Part shown: positions 13,292 through 25,490 of the stretch, piece by piece
How the letters are laid out: each line of letters starts with the position of its first letter
Numbering within the stretch: position 1 is the stretch's first letter
NCBI GenBank assembly: GCA_017979445.1
Contig: CM030705.1
Coordinates: 13,633,540 to 13,697,539, forward strand
Reading direction: 5' to 3'
Source: Akebia trifoliata
Taxonomy: Eukaryota > Streptophyta > Magnoliopsida > Ranunculales > Lardizabalaceae
DNA: 64,000 bases
Notes under the pieces: model-generated
Seen by the model: only the letters and a program-made list of their open reading frames with translations
What the model was told of the DNA's origin: nothing
Database searches by the model: none
Translations under genes and position numbers: made by a program

Positions 13292-13387
13292 GGGACCTCA
13301 GGCTGGAACCTCGATGAAAAACATCTATGCTTCCAATGCACTTTCACATCAAGAAGTGTGATATGAGGTTCCAACCTGAGGTCACTC
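13292..13387. repeat. Short hairpin repeat
   Basis: GGGACCTCAGGCTGGAACCTC at the left pairs with GAGGTTCCAACCTGAGGTCA at the right, a near-perfect inverted repeat of about 20 bp with a loop of about 50 bp. No internal coding. Probably a small MITE relic. Confidence 0.55.
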
Positions 13388-13679
13388 CAACACGACTTGA
13401 AAAGAAAACTCAATTCTCACCAAGCCTTCGTTGGGCCGGCTCAGTTGCTTTGACACACTGCAAAACAACTTTGAGGTCCCAGGTTCGCATCTAACTTACC
13501 CATCAGAAAACGAACTCTAGCCTTACTAAGGCTTCTAGGGAGACCTCATCGAGTGAAAATCGGCTATAGCTGGTTATTCCAAATAAGTTACCTGTCATAA
13601 CCAATTTTCCCCAACGAGGCACACTCATAAGTCTTAGTAAGCTTTCTAGCCTAACTACTACATCTAGCTTAATGCTTGA

Positions 13680-13860
13680 GTTGTGTTTTTTTTACTCCCC
13701 CCCCCAGACATACTCTCTTGACATGGCATGTGCTAGAACTATAATTTTTTCCTTGGGATACACAACCGCACATCCCCATAAATATATGCAATTGTGTATC
13801 CTGATAAAAAAAATCTATGATTTCAGGAGAGTATGAGGGAGTATGTCAAAGGGGTGAGTT
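13680..13860. repeat. Foldback MITE (family A)
   Basis: The centre has GGATACACAACCGCAC facing GCAATTGTGTATCC, the same loop as in the copy at 5822-6013. The outer arms (CATACTCTCTTGACAT / GGAGTATGTCAAAGG) are partly complementary. The matching point in duplication unit B (about 16225-16240) lacks it. Confidence 0.65.
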
Positions 13861-13989
13861 CGAAAATCATTATTCCTTTTCTTTTGGGAGAGTGGTGGCA
13901 TCTTGCAAAGTTATTGGAAGTCATGTTCTTGGAGAACCCATTCCAACACATCTTCAAAACATGATAGATCTTTTTTATACTAATGATAA

Positions 13990-14165
13990 AATAATGTGCT
14001 AAAACGTACGTGGTTGACGTGGAAAGTACACAGGATCATAGATCATTTTCCTCGTGTATCCCAAAAAAAAAAAAAAATCTATGATTCTATGCACTTACCA
14101 CGTCAATCGCGTACGTTTAAATGTGTCAATTTACCACGACTCATCTTTTTAAGTCTCCTCTAACA
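13990..14165. repeat. Foldback MITE (family A)
   Basis: Left arm ACGTACGTGGTTGACGTGG and GGATCATAGATCATTTTCCT pair with the right arm AAATCTATGATTCTATGCAC and CCACGTCAATCGCGTACGT. Unit B has an uninterrupted 'GAGATCTTTG...AAGTACCC' at the equivalent place, so this is an insertion. Confidence 0.75.
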
Positions 14166-14708
14166 TGATATGTGCTAGAATATAAAAATAGGCACATCTT
14201 TGAAGTACCCATGTCATGAATCCTTAGGTATTTGACCTGGGGCTCCTTACAAACCTCATTCCTTGGATGGGATTGAATCGGAGAAATTTTTAGCTCTGAA
14301 TTTTTCTTCACTTTTTTGCTCTGAATTTTTCTTCACAAAACACACTAGCTCTCCACTATGTGACAAGTGTAATCTAACGAGTGTAGTTTGGTCAATTTGG
14401 AGACGCCTCAATACACGTGAACTAATGTAATTAGTTAGTCTTGGATGATGTAGACTAAGGTCAAGCATGTATGCTATCGTTTGAAAACACATGAAACAAT
14501 CTCCAAAACTCACTAAACATTAAAGCGTATATCATAATCACCATTTTACAAACTAAAAACACACTTGCACGTGTGTCAAATGCACTCAAACATAACTACA
14601 CGTGTCACACCTATACAACACAAACACACACGTAGAGACCATGAATGAATGGGTATGAGAGAGAGAGAGTTGGAATTAGGCCATGTTGATCTGCCCATCT
14701 CCCCCAAG

Positions 14709-15296
14709 TCCATGTGTAATGGCCATAACATCTGTTACCTAGAGTTAGGTGTATGTTCGCCCGAAGCTACCTAGGAACACCCATGTAACAGTATGTAAGG
14801 TTCGATATGAAGTCATGTTAGCCCCCGTACCAGAACATATCTGTTACCTTAGAGGTACATGTCAGTCTCGTGCCAGGGCACACTTGTTAGCTTAGTGACA
14901 TTTCTGTAATAAGGGAGTATGACTGACCTCCACTTTTGATGTTTCCTTCTGGAAACCTAAGAAAGACTTAGTGTATTCTTTGTAGGAAGGGTGTCTGGTG
15001 CTTCCCAATCCCTGGCCTACACCCACGTTGTTGAAGCCCTTAAACCCAGTTCCGTAGAAGCCCCACGTGTCATAGGATCATCTAGTGCTTTGTAACGCAC
15101 CTTATTGCTTTTGTAACGCGTTACCTCGTGTAATCAATATTATATCAACAAAGTTACCTCCGGACTTTGCCTCGTATTACCTCATTTACTTGTTTGCTAG
15201 CTACGTGTGTGTGGTGTTCGATCATTTTACAGGCTTGCAAGTGGATTTGACCTCCTTGCGCCGCATGACCTAGTTCGAAAGAATACGGCCATGACA
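14709..15296. mobile_element. 588-bp insertion (solo-LTR-like) in the Pep-coding exon
   Basis: The intact paralogue has no counterpart. The target reads CCAAG before (14704-14708) and CCAGG after (15297-15301), a probable 5-bp duplication with one difference. The insert starts TCCATGTGTAATGGCCAT and ends CGGCCATGACA, with short inverted ends around TGT..ATGGCC, and has no open frame of note. A solo LTR of an unknown element is most likely; a DNA transposon is possible. Confidence 0.55.
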
Positions 15297-15392
15297 CCAG
15301 GACTTATAAGTCGCCTTGTAGGTCTTCTAACATGAACTTGCATGATTGGTCTTGCAGTAATATATAAAACAACACATCAAAGATTATTAACT

Positions 15393-15397
<5 letters not shown>

Positions 15398-15432
<35 letters not shown>
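15398..15432. repeat. (GA)n microsatellite
   Basis: GA run in the intron position of the dead PROPEP copy; the intact copy carries GT plus GA runs at the same place. Confidence 0.95.
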
Positions 15433-15436
<4 letters not shown>

Positions 15437-16559
15437 CACTATACCATTCCAAGAGGATCATCATCTCGTGAAATAGTAATTGGGTTGGTTTTCTCTTCAT
15501 CTCCCTCTTCTTCATGTTGACTTGGAAAAGTCTGAGGTAGAAGAGTCAAGACCTAAGCACTTACGAAAAACCCTTGGAGACACCTCAAGACAATAACAGG
15601 GGCTTTGGGTGTTACCATCTGTTGATCTTAACCCATTTGCCTCCTCTCTTCTTGATGTTTCGCCCATTTTTAGTTCTCTCTTTCGTTTCTCTTCTTTTTA
15701 ATAATATCGTTTCTTTCTTCTTGTTTTGTTCACTTGCCACTCTTGAATGTTTGAATTGGATCATTCAATGCCTTGATGAGGGTTATTAAATATGATGATC
15801 AGCCTTTCTAGTCCACATGTCACAGCATGCAATGCAAATTCGTAAATACCCAAACTGTCCTTACTTCTTAATATGACCAAAATACCCGTACCAATGCATT
15901 TACACCCATTTTTATTAGAGAGATTTGCTGTTCCCACTTCATGTTCCATTCCATTCTTATCATAAAAACTCCCTCCAATGACAACTCCAAGGACCTTACT
16001 TTATAATTTTATAACCTAACAAACTTTTGAATGAGACTCATATTGATTAAATACTTATAAATACTCTCATTCTTTAAATCACTAAGGCTTTTGGGTACCT
16101 CACAGTTGGAAAATTGGTCATGGTTGGTTATTCCAAACCAAGTGACTTGCCATAATCAAATTTCCCTCCACTTGGCACACCCATAAGTCTTAGTAAGTTT
16201 TTTATCCTGACAAGTACGTCAGATTAGCCCTTTTTCTTTTGTGAGAGGACAGGTGACATCTTGCAAAGTTATTGAAAGTCATGTTGTTGGAGAGCTCACT
16301 CCAAAGCTAACTTCTTTAAAACATGAGAGATCTTTGTAAGTCTCCAAAGTACCCATGTCATGAATCCTTTTAGTATTTGACCTTGGGTTCCATTGGAGAA
16401 TTTTTTGCTCACAGACATTTTCCCCCCTCAAAGTTGATAGGCTCTCCACTGTGTGACACGTGCAACTTAAAGAAGGTAATTTTTTTTTTAAATTTGGGGA
16501 TGCTCTCAATACACGGGGTTAATGTGATTGGTCAATCTCAAATCCTATAAGCATTATAA

Positions 16560-18230
16560 GGAAAAAGTCTATGAACAAAATAAACTTCATTAAATCGGGC
16601 CTTGTTCAGAAAAAGCTTAGAGCTTTAAGCACGAAATGTCACTAAAAAGCATCATGATCATCAAATATCATATGGTGAAAGATCACAACGAATCCGTAAA
16701 AGTTTTATTAGACAAAACATGCTAAGGAGTTGTCAATTGAGCATGATTCCCAAAAATGACCGAAGGGAGCTAACTATCTCAACATGGCTCCCGACCTTAT
16801 TGGAGGGAGCTGACAACAACCTAACATGATCTTTTACTTTTATAAAAATTATACAAAAGAAGGAAGCGGAGATCCCGTATCACAATTTCAATGAATAAGA
16901 GAGTTATACATACTAGAAAGAAAAAAGAAAAAAGAAAAAAAAAAAAATTTAACATCTCAACCTCTTGTGATCAGGACTTAGATTTGATTTAAATAAAATA
17001 AGAGAACTCAAAAAACAAGTTTTTTTACCTAAAAAAAATGAAGACTACTGAACTCCCCATATTTTAAGTGAGAGATCTAATTGTATGGCTGATGTGACGT
17101 TCTTTCAATTGTTGAAACTGTGGTATAGGACCGTGTGTCACAAAGGATCCACTTCCCCAAAAGAAGAGGTATATAATTTTATCTCACCTTAGTCTATGTT
17201 TCATTAAATTAAAAATTGATTTAGACATATATAGAGTGACCTTGTCAAGTTAACAATTATAAAAGACAAATTGATCAAATAGTTGTAGGGGTTTTACCCC
17301 CACATATTTGACGATGTCATTGCCAGTAGATTTTCTCATTAAGAAAAAATTAGCATCGAGATAGCATGGAGTCGCCATTGGACTTGGACCCTCATTATAG
17401 GGGCATCGATGGTGAGGAAGTGCGAGCCATAATTGTGGAGGATAATTTGATGACATGAGCCAAATGGAAGTCAATAGACCTTATGGTCTAGAATCTAGAT
17501 CACGGACATGTGGAGTGAAAAAAAATATAGGTTAGAAATTTTCCCTTCGTAATAAGAGAATCATATTTCCTAGGAGACGGTTTGGTAATTTCTTTTCTTC
17601 ACATTGGAAAATTGTGGTCTCTACAAAAATGATTTTACCACAAACACGTTGGGTGATGTATTGCATTTTTATATAAGATCATTTTCCAATCCTGTTTCAT
17701 TGGGCTACCAAACAGACCATAAGTATAAATTAACATAAAATACAAAATGAGGAAAAGTATGCAACAATAAGAAACATTACACAAATCAGGTGATTTAATT
17801 TAGAGATATCCCTCTCTAGGTTTTGGTGAATATTTGAGTTACTCTTTGTTTTCAATCTGATGACATAGTCCCCTTGACCTGGTTTACTCTAATCTGAAGT
17901 TTGAGAGATAAATGAAAATGACCTAAATGCCCTCACTTCAACCTCTAGTCAAAATCCACTAGATTTCTCTTCACCAAAATCATTCATCCTTCAACCTTAA
18001 TTAAGACAGTATTTTATTTTCTCAAGTCTATAATTTGAAGATTCCATCTTATTAACATTCAAACACCAAGAACAAAATAGGATTTTTGGGTAAAAAAAAT
18101 CAAGGTATACATGAGGTTGAATAATAGGTTAAAAATAATTCATCCTGAGAGGTTCAAACGCTTGGAGAATGCAGATTTTAGGTTGGAGGTTAAAGAACAT
18201 ATAGTTTATTTTGTATCAGTATTCATGCGT
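16560..18230. other. Insert or non-shared segment inside unit B
   Basis: No gene seen. About 16955-17150 is an inverted copy of 26290-26585 (shared AACAAGTTTTT, CTCCCCATATTTT and GCTGATGTGACGTT / complement). About 17568-17722 begins GACGGTTTGGTAATTTC and ends GGGCTACCAAACAGACC, like a small hAT-type MITE. Confidence 0.4.
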
Positions 18231-18504
18231 AGACTAAGGTCAAGGGTGTGTTTCATCTTTTGAAAACACAAGAAACTATCTTAATTATTCACCAAAACGT
18301 GGAAGGGAATGTCTTCCTTCATGAATCACCACCCTTCTACAACCTAAAACACACTTGCACATTTGTGAAATTAATGCACACAACCATAACTACACGTGTC
18401 ACACTTTACATAACACAAACACACCATTCAGACTTAAAAACACACATATAGAGGTCATGGGTGAGAGAGAGAGAGTTGAAGGGGTTAAGAGCGAGGCTGT
18501 GTTA

Positions 18505-18630
18505 TCAGTTGATCTGCCCACCTCCGCCAGAGTTTATAGGTGGCCTTGTAGGCCTTCTTACAAGAACTTGCATAGTTGATCTTGCCGTAACATTTGCCTA
18601 CATACATAAAACAACACATCAAAGAATATT

Positions 18631-18689
<59 letters not shown>

Positions 18690-18921
18690 TAGTTACCATT
18701 CCAGGAGGATCATCATCATCTTGTGAACTATTTTGGTTGGGTTTCTCTTCATCTAATCCTTCATCTTGTTGACTTGGTAGAGTCTTAGAGGTTGTAGAGT
18801 CTAAACCTAAGCACTTGAGAAAAGCCCTTAGAGCCACCTCAAGACAATAACAGGGGCTCTGAGTGTTTCCATCTGTTGATGTTGATCCCTTTGCCTCCTC
18901 CCTTCTTGATGTTTCTCCCAT
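18505..18921 (-). CDS. Plant elicitor peptide precursor (PROPEP-like)
   Basis: Two exons, 18921-18697 and 18597-18505, join in phase to give 105 residues, the usual size of PROPEPs. These precursors are cytosolic or membrane-associated, are cut on damage or infection, and release a C-terminal peptide of about 23 residues sensed by the PEPR receptor kinases, amplifying immunity. Residues 24-38 (CYCLEVALRAFLKCL) match the conserved amphipathic N-terminal helix motif of PROPEPs (compare C-L-x-x-x-L-R-A-x-L-K-C-L-G). An acidic linker with DDDDPPGM follows. Exon 2 ends RRPTRPPINSGGGGQIN, fitting the Pep consensus S-G-x-G-G-x-x-N. The 99-nt GT-AG intron is largely CT/CA repeat. The MGETS start is preferred over an in-frame ATG 72 nt upstream because only MGETS is kept in frame in the dead duplicate. 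A TATA box lies at 19066-19078. Confidence 0.85.
18634..18689. repeat. (GT)n(GA)n compound microsatellite in the PROPEP intron
   Basis: About 29 bp of GT followed by about 27 bp of GA, ending a few bases from the PROPEP 5' splice site (donor at 18695-18696, - strand). On the sense strand it is a pyrimidine-rich CT/CA tract that makes up over half of the intron. Confidence 0.95.
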
Positions 18922-19065
18922 CTCTCTTTCTTTAAGTTCTATTCTTCTTGTTTTGTTCACCTGCAACTCTTTTAAATGTTTGAATATGATCATTCAATGC
19001 CTTGATGAAAGTTCTTAAATACCATGATAAGCCTTTCTACTCCACATGGCACAACATGCAATGAA

Positions 19066-19078
19066 AATTTATAAATAC
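19066..19078 (-). promoter_or_regulatory. Probable TATA box of the intact PROPEP
   Basis: Reads TATTTATAAATTT on the - strand, about 145 nt upstream of the MGETS start. The homologous position in the dead copy has CG in place of TA. Confidence 0.5.
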
Positions 19079-19269
19079 CATAAGTGTCCTTACTTCTTCA
19101 TATGACCAAAATACCCTCACCAATGCATTTACACCCTTTTTTATTAGAGAGATTTACTAGACAGATTTTACTGTTGCATTATTATTATAAATAAATAAAA
19201 AAACACCCTTGGACTTGTGATAACACCGAGGGAGTTTTACTTTGTCAATTTTGTTACACAATAAACTTT

Positions 19270-19442
19270 GGAGTGGGATCCACATTCTTTTAAAATAAAG
19301 ATAAATGTTGAACTAACTTCATTGGGCATTCCGTTGATGTGGCAATGCATAGACAATTGTAATTTTTTTTTCCTTGTTTCGAAAAAAAATCTACAATTCT
19401 CTTTGCAATGCCTTGTCAACGTAATGTTCAACAATGTCAATT
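19270..19442. repeat. Foldback MITE in the PROPEP upstream region
   Basis: Left arm AATGTTGAACTAACTTC, GTTGATGTGGCAATGCAT pairs with right arm TGCAATGCCTTGTCAACG, TAATGTTCAACAATG. It lies about 350-520 bp upstream of the PROPEP start. The core AAAAAAATCTACAATTCT resembles the family A core. Confidence 0.65.
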
Positions 19443-19944
19443 TAGAATTACTCTTAAATCAAATCCCTATCATATATATCCTCTCCCTTCTTAACATTAA
19501 TTATATCTCCTAAAATCATCATTGAAACATGATCACATTGGCAATCTAACGCCACAACCTTTAAGACTTTATTATGAAATTTAAATTAAAAAATAAATAA
19601 TATTTTTTAGGTTTGATTCATGATTTTAGGAGAGTAGATGTTGAACAGAAAGAAAAGATATAATAAGTATTTAATTTAAAGAATAAGAGTATTATAGATA
19701 TTTAATATTTTAAAATGATGTGAATTCCTCTCTTAGTTTTGTAAGGTAAGAAACTAGATAAAGTAAGGTTCCCTTGGAGTTGTCCGAACTCTAAGGGAGA
19801 TGTTGTAATAAAAATGCAATAGTGAGGTATGCCACGTAAATCTCTCCTTTTATCATTGCATACCCATAAAATAAAAAAATGGACTATAATACCTACCGAA
19901 TGTATCATCATTAATCTTTAATTATCTTAAATATTAGAGTCATA

Positions 19945-20110
19945 TTTTTTTACTTGAAAATTTTCACTCAATGTGTATGCAGCTGACATGGCAGGGGCAC
20001 ATAACCATAGATGTTTTTCTTCAGGATACACAAGGAAAATGATCAACGATTCTATGCCTTTGCCACATCAGTTGAGTACAGACCGAGTGAAAATTTTTGA
20101 GTCAAAAAAT
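19945..20110. repeat. Foldback MITE (family A)
   Basis: Outer arms TTTTTTACTTGAAAATTTTCACTC and GAGTGAAAATTTTTGAGTCAAAA are inverted. The centre has ACCATAGATGTTTTTCTTCAGGATACAC versus its diverged complement GATCAACGATTCTATGCC. Confidence 0.72.
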
Positions 20111-22957
20111 CATTAGCGTAAATACTATTGATAGAATTCTTAATTGTTTTGATTTCTTAATATGACAAATGTATCAATTTTTGTTATTGCTTACCCATAA
20201 ACAAAAGTATGTACCACATATCATCAACAACCCTTATCTTTATTTTATATATTGGGGTCCGACAACATGTTCATCGTCCTGATGTGAAGAAATTAATGAA
20301 CCTTATTATGTTTGTCGAGAGTTTTATCGTTTAATTTCTTTTTCGAGTTAAAATTTTTGTCTACATCTGCTTGGGATTACATCTAGTAAATTGTACAAGT
20401 TTATTTTTTATCATATATCTTCACTTTCTTAGTAAAAAGAACTAACGTTGACTACGAACCTGACATAACCCTCATTTTTTATTAGGATTACTATAAAAGA
20501 TTTACTACCTCTATCAAACATGGGAACCTCAATCATTTCTACTCTTCCACAACAACTATCTTTATATTACAAGATTTTCTATTAAAGATAAGAAAGAAAA
20601 AAAAAAAAAAAAAGGAATCTCCCGTATCCCATGAGTGATGGCCTTCTCCGAGACATCCCATACTATCAAAGAGATTAGACAACTCAACTGATATCGAAAA
20701 ATAACTTGATTAGTGCATTCAGACCTAGGTAAATTTGACAATATTTTTATTATGATTGTAAGCTTTGAAATTTTCATTTTTTAAAATCTCAAGTCTAATA
20801 CTTATACAAATAGAGTTAAAAGTTACAAAACATATAAGTACTGAGTTAGATTGTTCCACAAGTTAGCTAGTTTCAAATTTAAAGTCATATGTTCATTAAG
20901 TACAATAAAGAGGTTACCATTTGAGGCACAAATAAAATTTGATTTGAATAACAGTTAAAATGTCATGCTATCAAGGGGTTTGGTTTATCCGGATCAAGGT
21001 CGATCAACACCACTATGATAATATATCCTAACTAAATTTATACCCAATAATGTTTAAAAGGAGGGATCCAAACCCAATCTAAGGCATGTTGGATGAACCA
21101 TAAATTCCCATATGACCATTTGTTTTCAACGGGCCTTCGACTTTGAAAAGGAAAAGAAACTATTATAAGAGTTGTTTAACCTTAACCTATTTAAGGGCTT
21201 GTTTGAATTAAAGGCCACGATGGATAAAATTGTTTACCATCTAGATTGTTTATTTGCATCATCAACTCGCATCCCTAAGTAGATACGTGGCATTATTTGA
21301 TGATGATTTTATCTTATTAAAAAAGAATCCTAATTTAAGAAGATTATTTTCCTTTTATATACTTATTAATTTGGATAATGGGTAATTGGGTCAATTGTAA
21401 TTTAAGTAATATTAGAATTTTTATAGGATTTTTTTTATTTAAATGTCTTGAGGCCATTGTAAAGGATGAGGGAAGAGAGTGGGAGAGAGGAAACCCAGAT
21501 GAGGAGGTCGTGTAAAAAACTCAGATTTATAGTGAAATAGCTCATCGAGCCCGTGGACGTAGATACGTTTTCTAAACCACGTAAAAAAACCCTTGTCTTC
21601 TTTCTTTTTCATATTATTTTTATATTATTTTATGGATGTAATGATGAAATCATGATTGAGGTCGATTTATTATAAAATCAACCTCTACAATGATTCTTGA
21701 AATGAACTCCAATATTTGGTTCTTTGTTGGAATTGAAGTCGTCATAACCACCTAACATTGAACGTTGATATTAAACACCAATGAGTGGCTTGGTTATATT
21801 CTAAATCTAGACGTGGTAACATAGGCAGATTGGAATTGATCAACATGCACCAAGTAGAGCTTTAGGTGGGTATTGTAGTTCAACCAAGTTAGGAAGTAAT
21901 GAAAGAACAATGGGAATTGTAGCTCTCAAGAGTTCATGAACTAGTCATCTAGGTATATATGGTTTGTGAACAAGACAAGACAAGACATCGTGAGTGAGAC
22001 CAACATTTTCCTTGTTCTTGTTCTTGCTCTTCTTTTTTGTGTAAAAATCATCAAAAATAAATAAATAAATAAATAAAATAAGAGGTGTCAAAATCGTTTG
22101 AGATATCAGGATGAGTGATCTAATTCGTCATCTTGACATTGATTGGGAGTGAAACGAGACATGAAACCAAGATCTATGGTTTGAACATATATGCCCAATT
22201 AATCCATCCCTTTTTAAATTTATTGTGTGAACATTAAACTTGAATAACATGTCCCAAATCCTAAAATTAATATATGGTACTTGTTGCCCACCTAATATTC
22301 TTCTTGACAACTAGTAAGTAGGACATCACTGGAAAACATATCAATTTATAAGGATTTTTTTGTAATATCAACAATAATATTAAATAGAAGGGATCGACAT
22401 GACAGAGATATTACCTACTCTGGCCGAGGTGGTTAAATGAGACAATTAATAAGGGACGACCTCCTTTGTCTCTATACAAACAAAATATCTCTCCCCAACT
22501 AAGATTCTCAACCTTACATTAAATATTAGTAAATACCGGTAACCTAGGAAACCCAGATCATCTTATTAACTTTTCCTCTTAGTTCTTCATGGCCTGAAAA
22601 CTGATACTCTAGGTTGTCTGTATCTCTTAGTCCTCACATTTGTAGAGAAGTCTTAGATTATATTAGAGAGATTTACTCGGCAAACCCCACTATTGCATTT
22701 TTATTAAAAAAAAACTCCCTTGAAATTCTGATAATTCTTAGGAAACTTACCTTACAAAGTTTGTTACTCACCAAATCTCACTTTATTAATTTTCTTACCA
22801 AACAAACTTACAAGTGGGATTCACGTCATAAAATTAAAATTTTATGTGATTTATTTGTTACTTAACATATATTGGAGTGGATTCTAACCTCATGAATTTA
22901 TGGATTTCAAAAACCTGATCTGATATTACAAGGTAACAAAATTATAAGAAATTCAAA
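20111..22957. other. Intergenic, no gene seen
   Basis: No recognisable protein or RNA gene. An (AAAT)n run lies near 22054-22080. The phrase TTAGAGAGATTTACT at 22660 recurs at 19143 and, shorter, at 15915, so it is part of the repeat that also ends the duplication units. Confidence 0.45.
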
Positions 22958-23300
22958 AAAAAAAAAAAAAAAAAAAATTTTACCACTCAATTTTAATTTT
23001 AAAATTGGGAATTCTGTAACCACTCATTTTCAACATCTACAATCAAGATCAAAAAGGGTTTTTTTTTTTCCTTTTGAATCTGAGTTTTTCCATGTCATCT
23101 ACATGTCCGTGTTGTTGGATTGCTCATTTGATAGTCCATGTGCCCCCAAAGAATCATAGTAAGATTTGAAATCTTACTAACTTAGTCATGGTAGCTTGTT
23201 CACGTTACATACTTGGTAAAGTAAAGGATTTTTTATATATAATAAATTTGCAACAGATAGATCTGCCAGGTAAATCTCTCTTTACATTAAACGTTAACCA
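22958..23300. repeat. Dispersed repeat, copy 2
   Basis: Diverged same-orientation copy of positions 1-330, preceded by a long A run and ending with GTAAATCTCTCTTTACA. Confidence 0.6.
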
Positions 23301-23494
23301 CGTATGCAAGGTTCCAATGAGGCCTGGCTGGAGGTGGGCCCAACAATAAAAGCTCATCTTATCAATGATGTTATGGCTCTAGGGTCATTGAATGCTCAAT
23401 ACATCCATGATCCAACAAAAGACTGTCAATGGGTGGGTCCGGACTGGGCTTGATTTGAATGCCAACACAATGATAAAGAGTAAATAGTTCTGGT

Positions 23495-23769
23495 TAAGGG
23501 TGTCAATGGGTTAGTTCCTAAAAGAAATTGAATCCGTACATATTCCCGATTCCAATTTCTATCTTTTTCGCTTATGATTCTTAAATTGATGGAATCAAAA
23601 TTGGAAATATCAAAAAAATTCTCTTTAAACGATTTTGATTCTCAATTCTTATCGATTTTGGTTTTTGATTACTTCGATTCCAAAAAAAACCAACTTTAAA
23701 CAATTCCAATAGAAGGGATCCAAAATCATTCAATTGATTTCAGTTAAATAGGTACCTATTGACACCCAA
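23495..23769. repeat. Small TIR element (TAAGGGTGTCAATGGG type)
   Basis: Terminal inverted repeats GGGTGTCAATGGGT and ACCTATTGACACCC enclose AT-rich DNA with repeated GATTCC/GATTTTGATT phrases. Flanking 8-mers match poorly, so the element is old. Probably a hAT-like MITE. Confidence 0.55.
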
Positions 23770-23888
23770 GTACTAAAATATATAGGTGAAGCTTAGGTTG
23801 ATTTTTGGATTTTATATTAAAATAAAAATTATGCATATTTTAAAATCATTTGATAGTGCTTTCCATCCAAGTAGGTTTTCAATTTTAA

Positions 23889-24250
23889 GAGAATTTCTAT
23901 TGACACCCCAACTTTCTTATTACACCTTATATAAATTTAAAAGAACAAAAAATCTCACTTTAGGAAAGAGCATTAGGTCTTAATATTTTCCTCTCTTTGA
24001 CATAGAGATATTGTAGAGTGAAGAGCATAAGATCAACATCAAGAGGTCAGTGTAGACAATCGCCGTTGATGTCAACTTGTTCTTTTTGATGGGTTATTGT
24101 CAATAGTGATAGCCTTTTTTTAATCTTGTGCAAGTATTATGAGAAAATTTTGATGTGGAAATATTAGGTCCTATTTTGAATGGCATGAGTTAATTTTTAG
24201 TTGGAGTGTGATAAATAATTTAAGTAATTGGGAGTGCCAATAGAATTTCT
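23889..24250. repeat. Small TIR element (GAGAATTTCTATTG ends)
   Basis: Ends GAGAATTTCTATTGACACCCC and GGGAGTGCCAATAGAATTTCTC are inverted over about 35 bp, continuing into TTATTACACC / GTGTGATAA. No coding. Superfamily unclear. Confidence 0.6.
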
Positions 24251-24784
24251 CAATTTCAATCTTACTTGACAATATATTTTTATTATTATTTTATAAATAA
24301 AAAAATATTATAAAAACATAGGTGTAATGAGAAATTTAAATTAATTCTTTTTATATGAAATTTAATGATCTATGCGAAAATAATAAAGGTTGTGTCGACA
24401 TGAAGATAGGGCACAAACGGGGAAAAGAGAATTCGAAGAAATAGAATGAGATGACCATGGAGAAAGACAAAGATGTCTTAAATAATAACATTTGACCTAA
24501 CTAAAATTTAAAACAAAAGAAAAAAAAATTTTAATGGGAACTAAATAACAATTGATGGGTCCATTTAGTACTTTTTTTCCTAACCCAACCAGTAACATGT
24601 TGAGTGGGTTCATTTTTTTGTTTTGCTCACAGAAATCTAGGATCCACTAATCACATGTACCTACAGTTTATTGGATGACATTTCTAATTTACAAAAGTAC
24701 TCTTATTAATTATAAAACTACCCTTATATGCTTGAAGTGGCAAGTAATAAGGAGTCTGTGATCACTGTGAGCAAAACCGCTCCA

Positions 24785-24902
24785 ATTTTTCTCAATAATA
24801 TTTATAGGTTGATGAGTGTTTTGAGAAAATTGGGGGGACAACTAAGCTCGATTTTTTCTCGATAATATTTATAGGCTGATGAGTGTTTTGAGAAAATTGG
24901 GA
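24785..24902. repeat. Two tandem copies of a hairpin-forming unit
   Basis: Copies at 24785-24835 and 24851-24902, each about 51 bp, separated by 15 bp. Each begins TTTTTCTC(A/G)ATAATATT and ends TTGAGAAAATTGGG, so each unit is itself an imperfect inverted repeat. Confidence 0.75.
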
Positions 24903-24959
24903 GCCAACTACCCAATTTTTTTAAGAAGAATAATGAGTAAATAGGAGTGGTGATAAAGA

Positions 24960-25125
24960 TAAGTGCTACAACATAGGCAATCTGTACGCGGTAAGTGCAC
25001 AAAATCATAGGTCTTTTTCTTTAGGATATTAGACATATAAGAAAAAAGATCTACACTTCTGTGCACTTGCCATGTCAGCCACATACATTTTAATGTATTG
25101 TTTTATCATTAGTCAATAAACAAAG
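24960..25125. repeat. Foldback MITE (family A)
   Basis: GTAAGTGCACAAAATCATAGGTCTTTTTCTTTAGGATA pairs with AAAAAAGATCTACACTTCTGTGCACTTGCC. The outer arms are less regular. Confidence 0.65.
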
Positions 25126-25156
25126 TGTGATGGCAAAGAAATTTTTTTTTTTTACT

Positions 25157-25329
25157 AATGATGAATGCATGTGTTAAATCATACGCGGTTTGTACACAGT
25201 TGATGTAACAAGGGCATAGAATCACACATATTTTTTCCTTGGTATCCTGAAGAAAAAGATCTATGATTCTGTGCCTTTGCCATGTCAACTGCGTACAAAC
25301 AGTGTATGATTTATCACATGCATTCATTG
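25157..25329. repeat. Foldback MITE (family A), best preserved copy
   Basis: The arms pair along almost their whole length. GAATGCATGTG...TAAATCATACGC at the left is the inverse of GTATGATTTATCACATGCATTC at the right, followed inward by GTTTGTAC(A/G)CAGTTGA and the CATAGAATCA...TCTATGATTCTGTG core. About 173 bp, no coding. Confidence 0.8.
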
Positions 25330-25424
25330 CGACTCTTTTTTTTTTACAAGTATTTTTTAACCAGGCAAACGGGATTTATTATAAATAATAAGAGTTGTGA
25401 TAATCTGACTTCCTTTTTTGTGTG

Positions 25425-25490
25425 ATCCCTTTACACAACCATAGATCTTTTTCTTCGGGATAGACAAGGACAAATCTTTATGATTTTATA
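25425..25490. repeat. Partial family A MITE
   Basis: Contains ACACAACCATAGATCTTTTTCTTCGGGATA and a diverged complement (AAATCTTTATGATTTTAT); outer arms lost. Confidence 0.5.

Larger units (their letters stand above)
14676..15667 (-). pseudogene. Dead copy of a plant elicitor peptide precursor (PROPEP)
   Basis: Exon 1 (15445-15667) starts MGETSRREEANG and keeps QSPCYCLEV and RKCLGLDSS, parallel to the intact copy at 18505-18921. It is 223 nt instead of 225, so it shifts frame after DSSTS and meets a stop. The second exon has lost about 12 nt containing the splice acceptor. It is cut in two by a 588-bp insertion (14709-15296): the VRRPTRRLIS-coding half is at about 15301-15360, and the GGDGQIN-coding half is at 14676-14708, where the original TGA stop is also lost. 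The TATA sequence of the intact copy (TATTTATAAATT) reads TATTTACGAATT here. A classic duplicated-and-decayed paralogue. Confidence 0.82.
13430..15930. repeat. Tandem duplication unit A (carries the dead PROPEP copy)
   Basis: Collinear blocks match unit B (16080-19165). They include TCTTAGTAAG...(13640/16195), CATCTTGCAAAGTTATTG (13898/16257), CCCATGTCATGAATCCTTA (14209/16351), GACTAAGGTCAAG (14453/18230), the PROPEP exons, and the shared upstream phrase CAATGCCTTGATGA. Compared with B, unit A has gained two foldback MITEs and a 588-bp insertion. Confidence 0.75.
16080..19165. repeat. Tandem duplication unit B (carries the intact PROPEP)
   Basis: Collinear with unit A but interrupted between about 16560 and 18230 by unrelated sequence. 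It lacks the MITEs and the exon insertion seen in A, so it serves as the empty-site reference for those insertions. Confidence 0.72.
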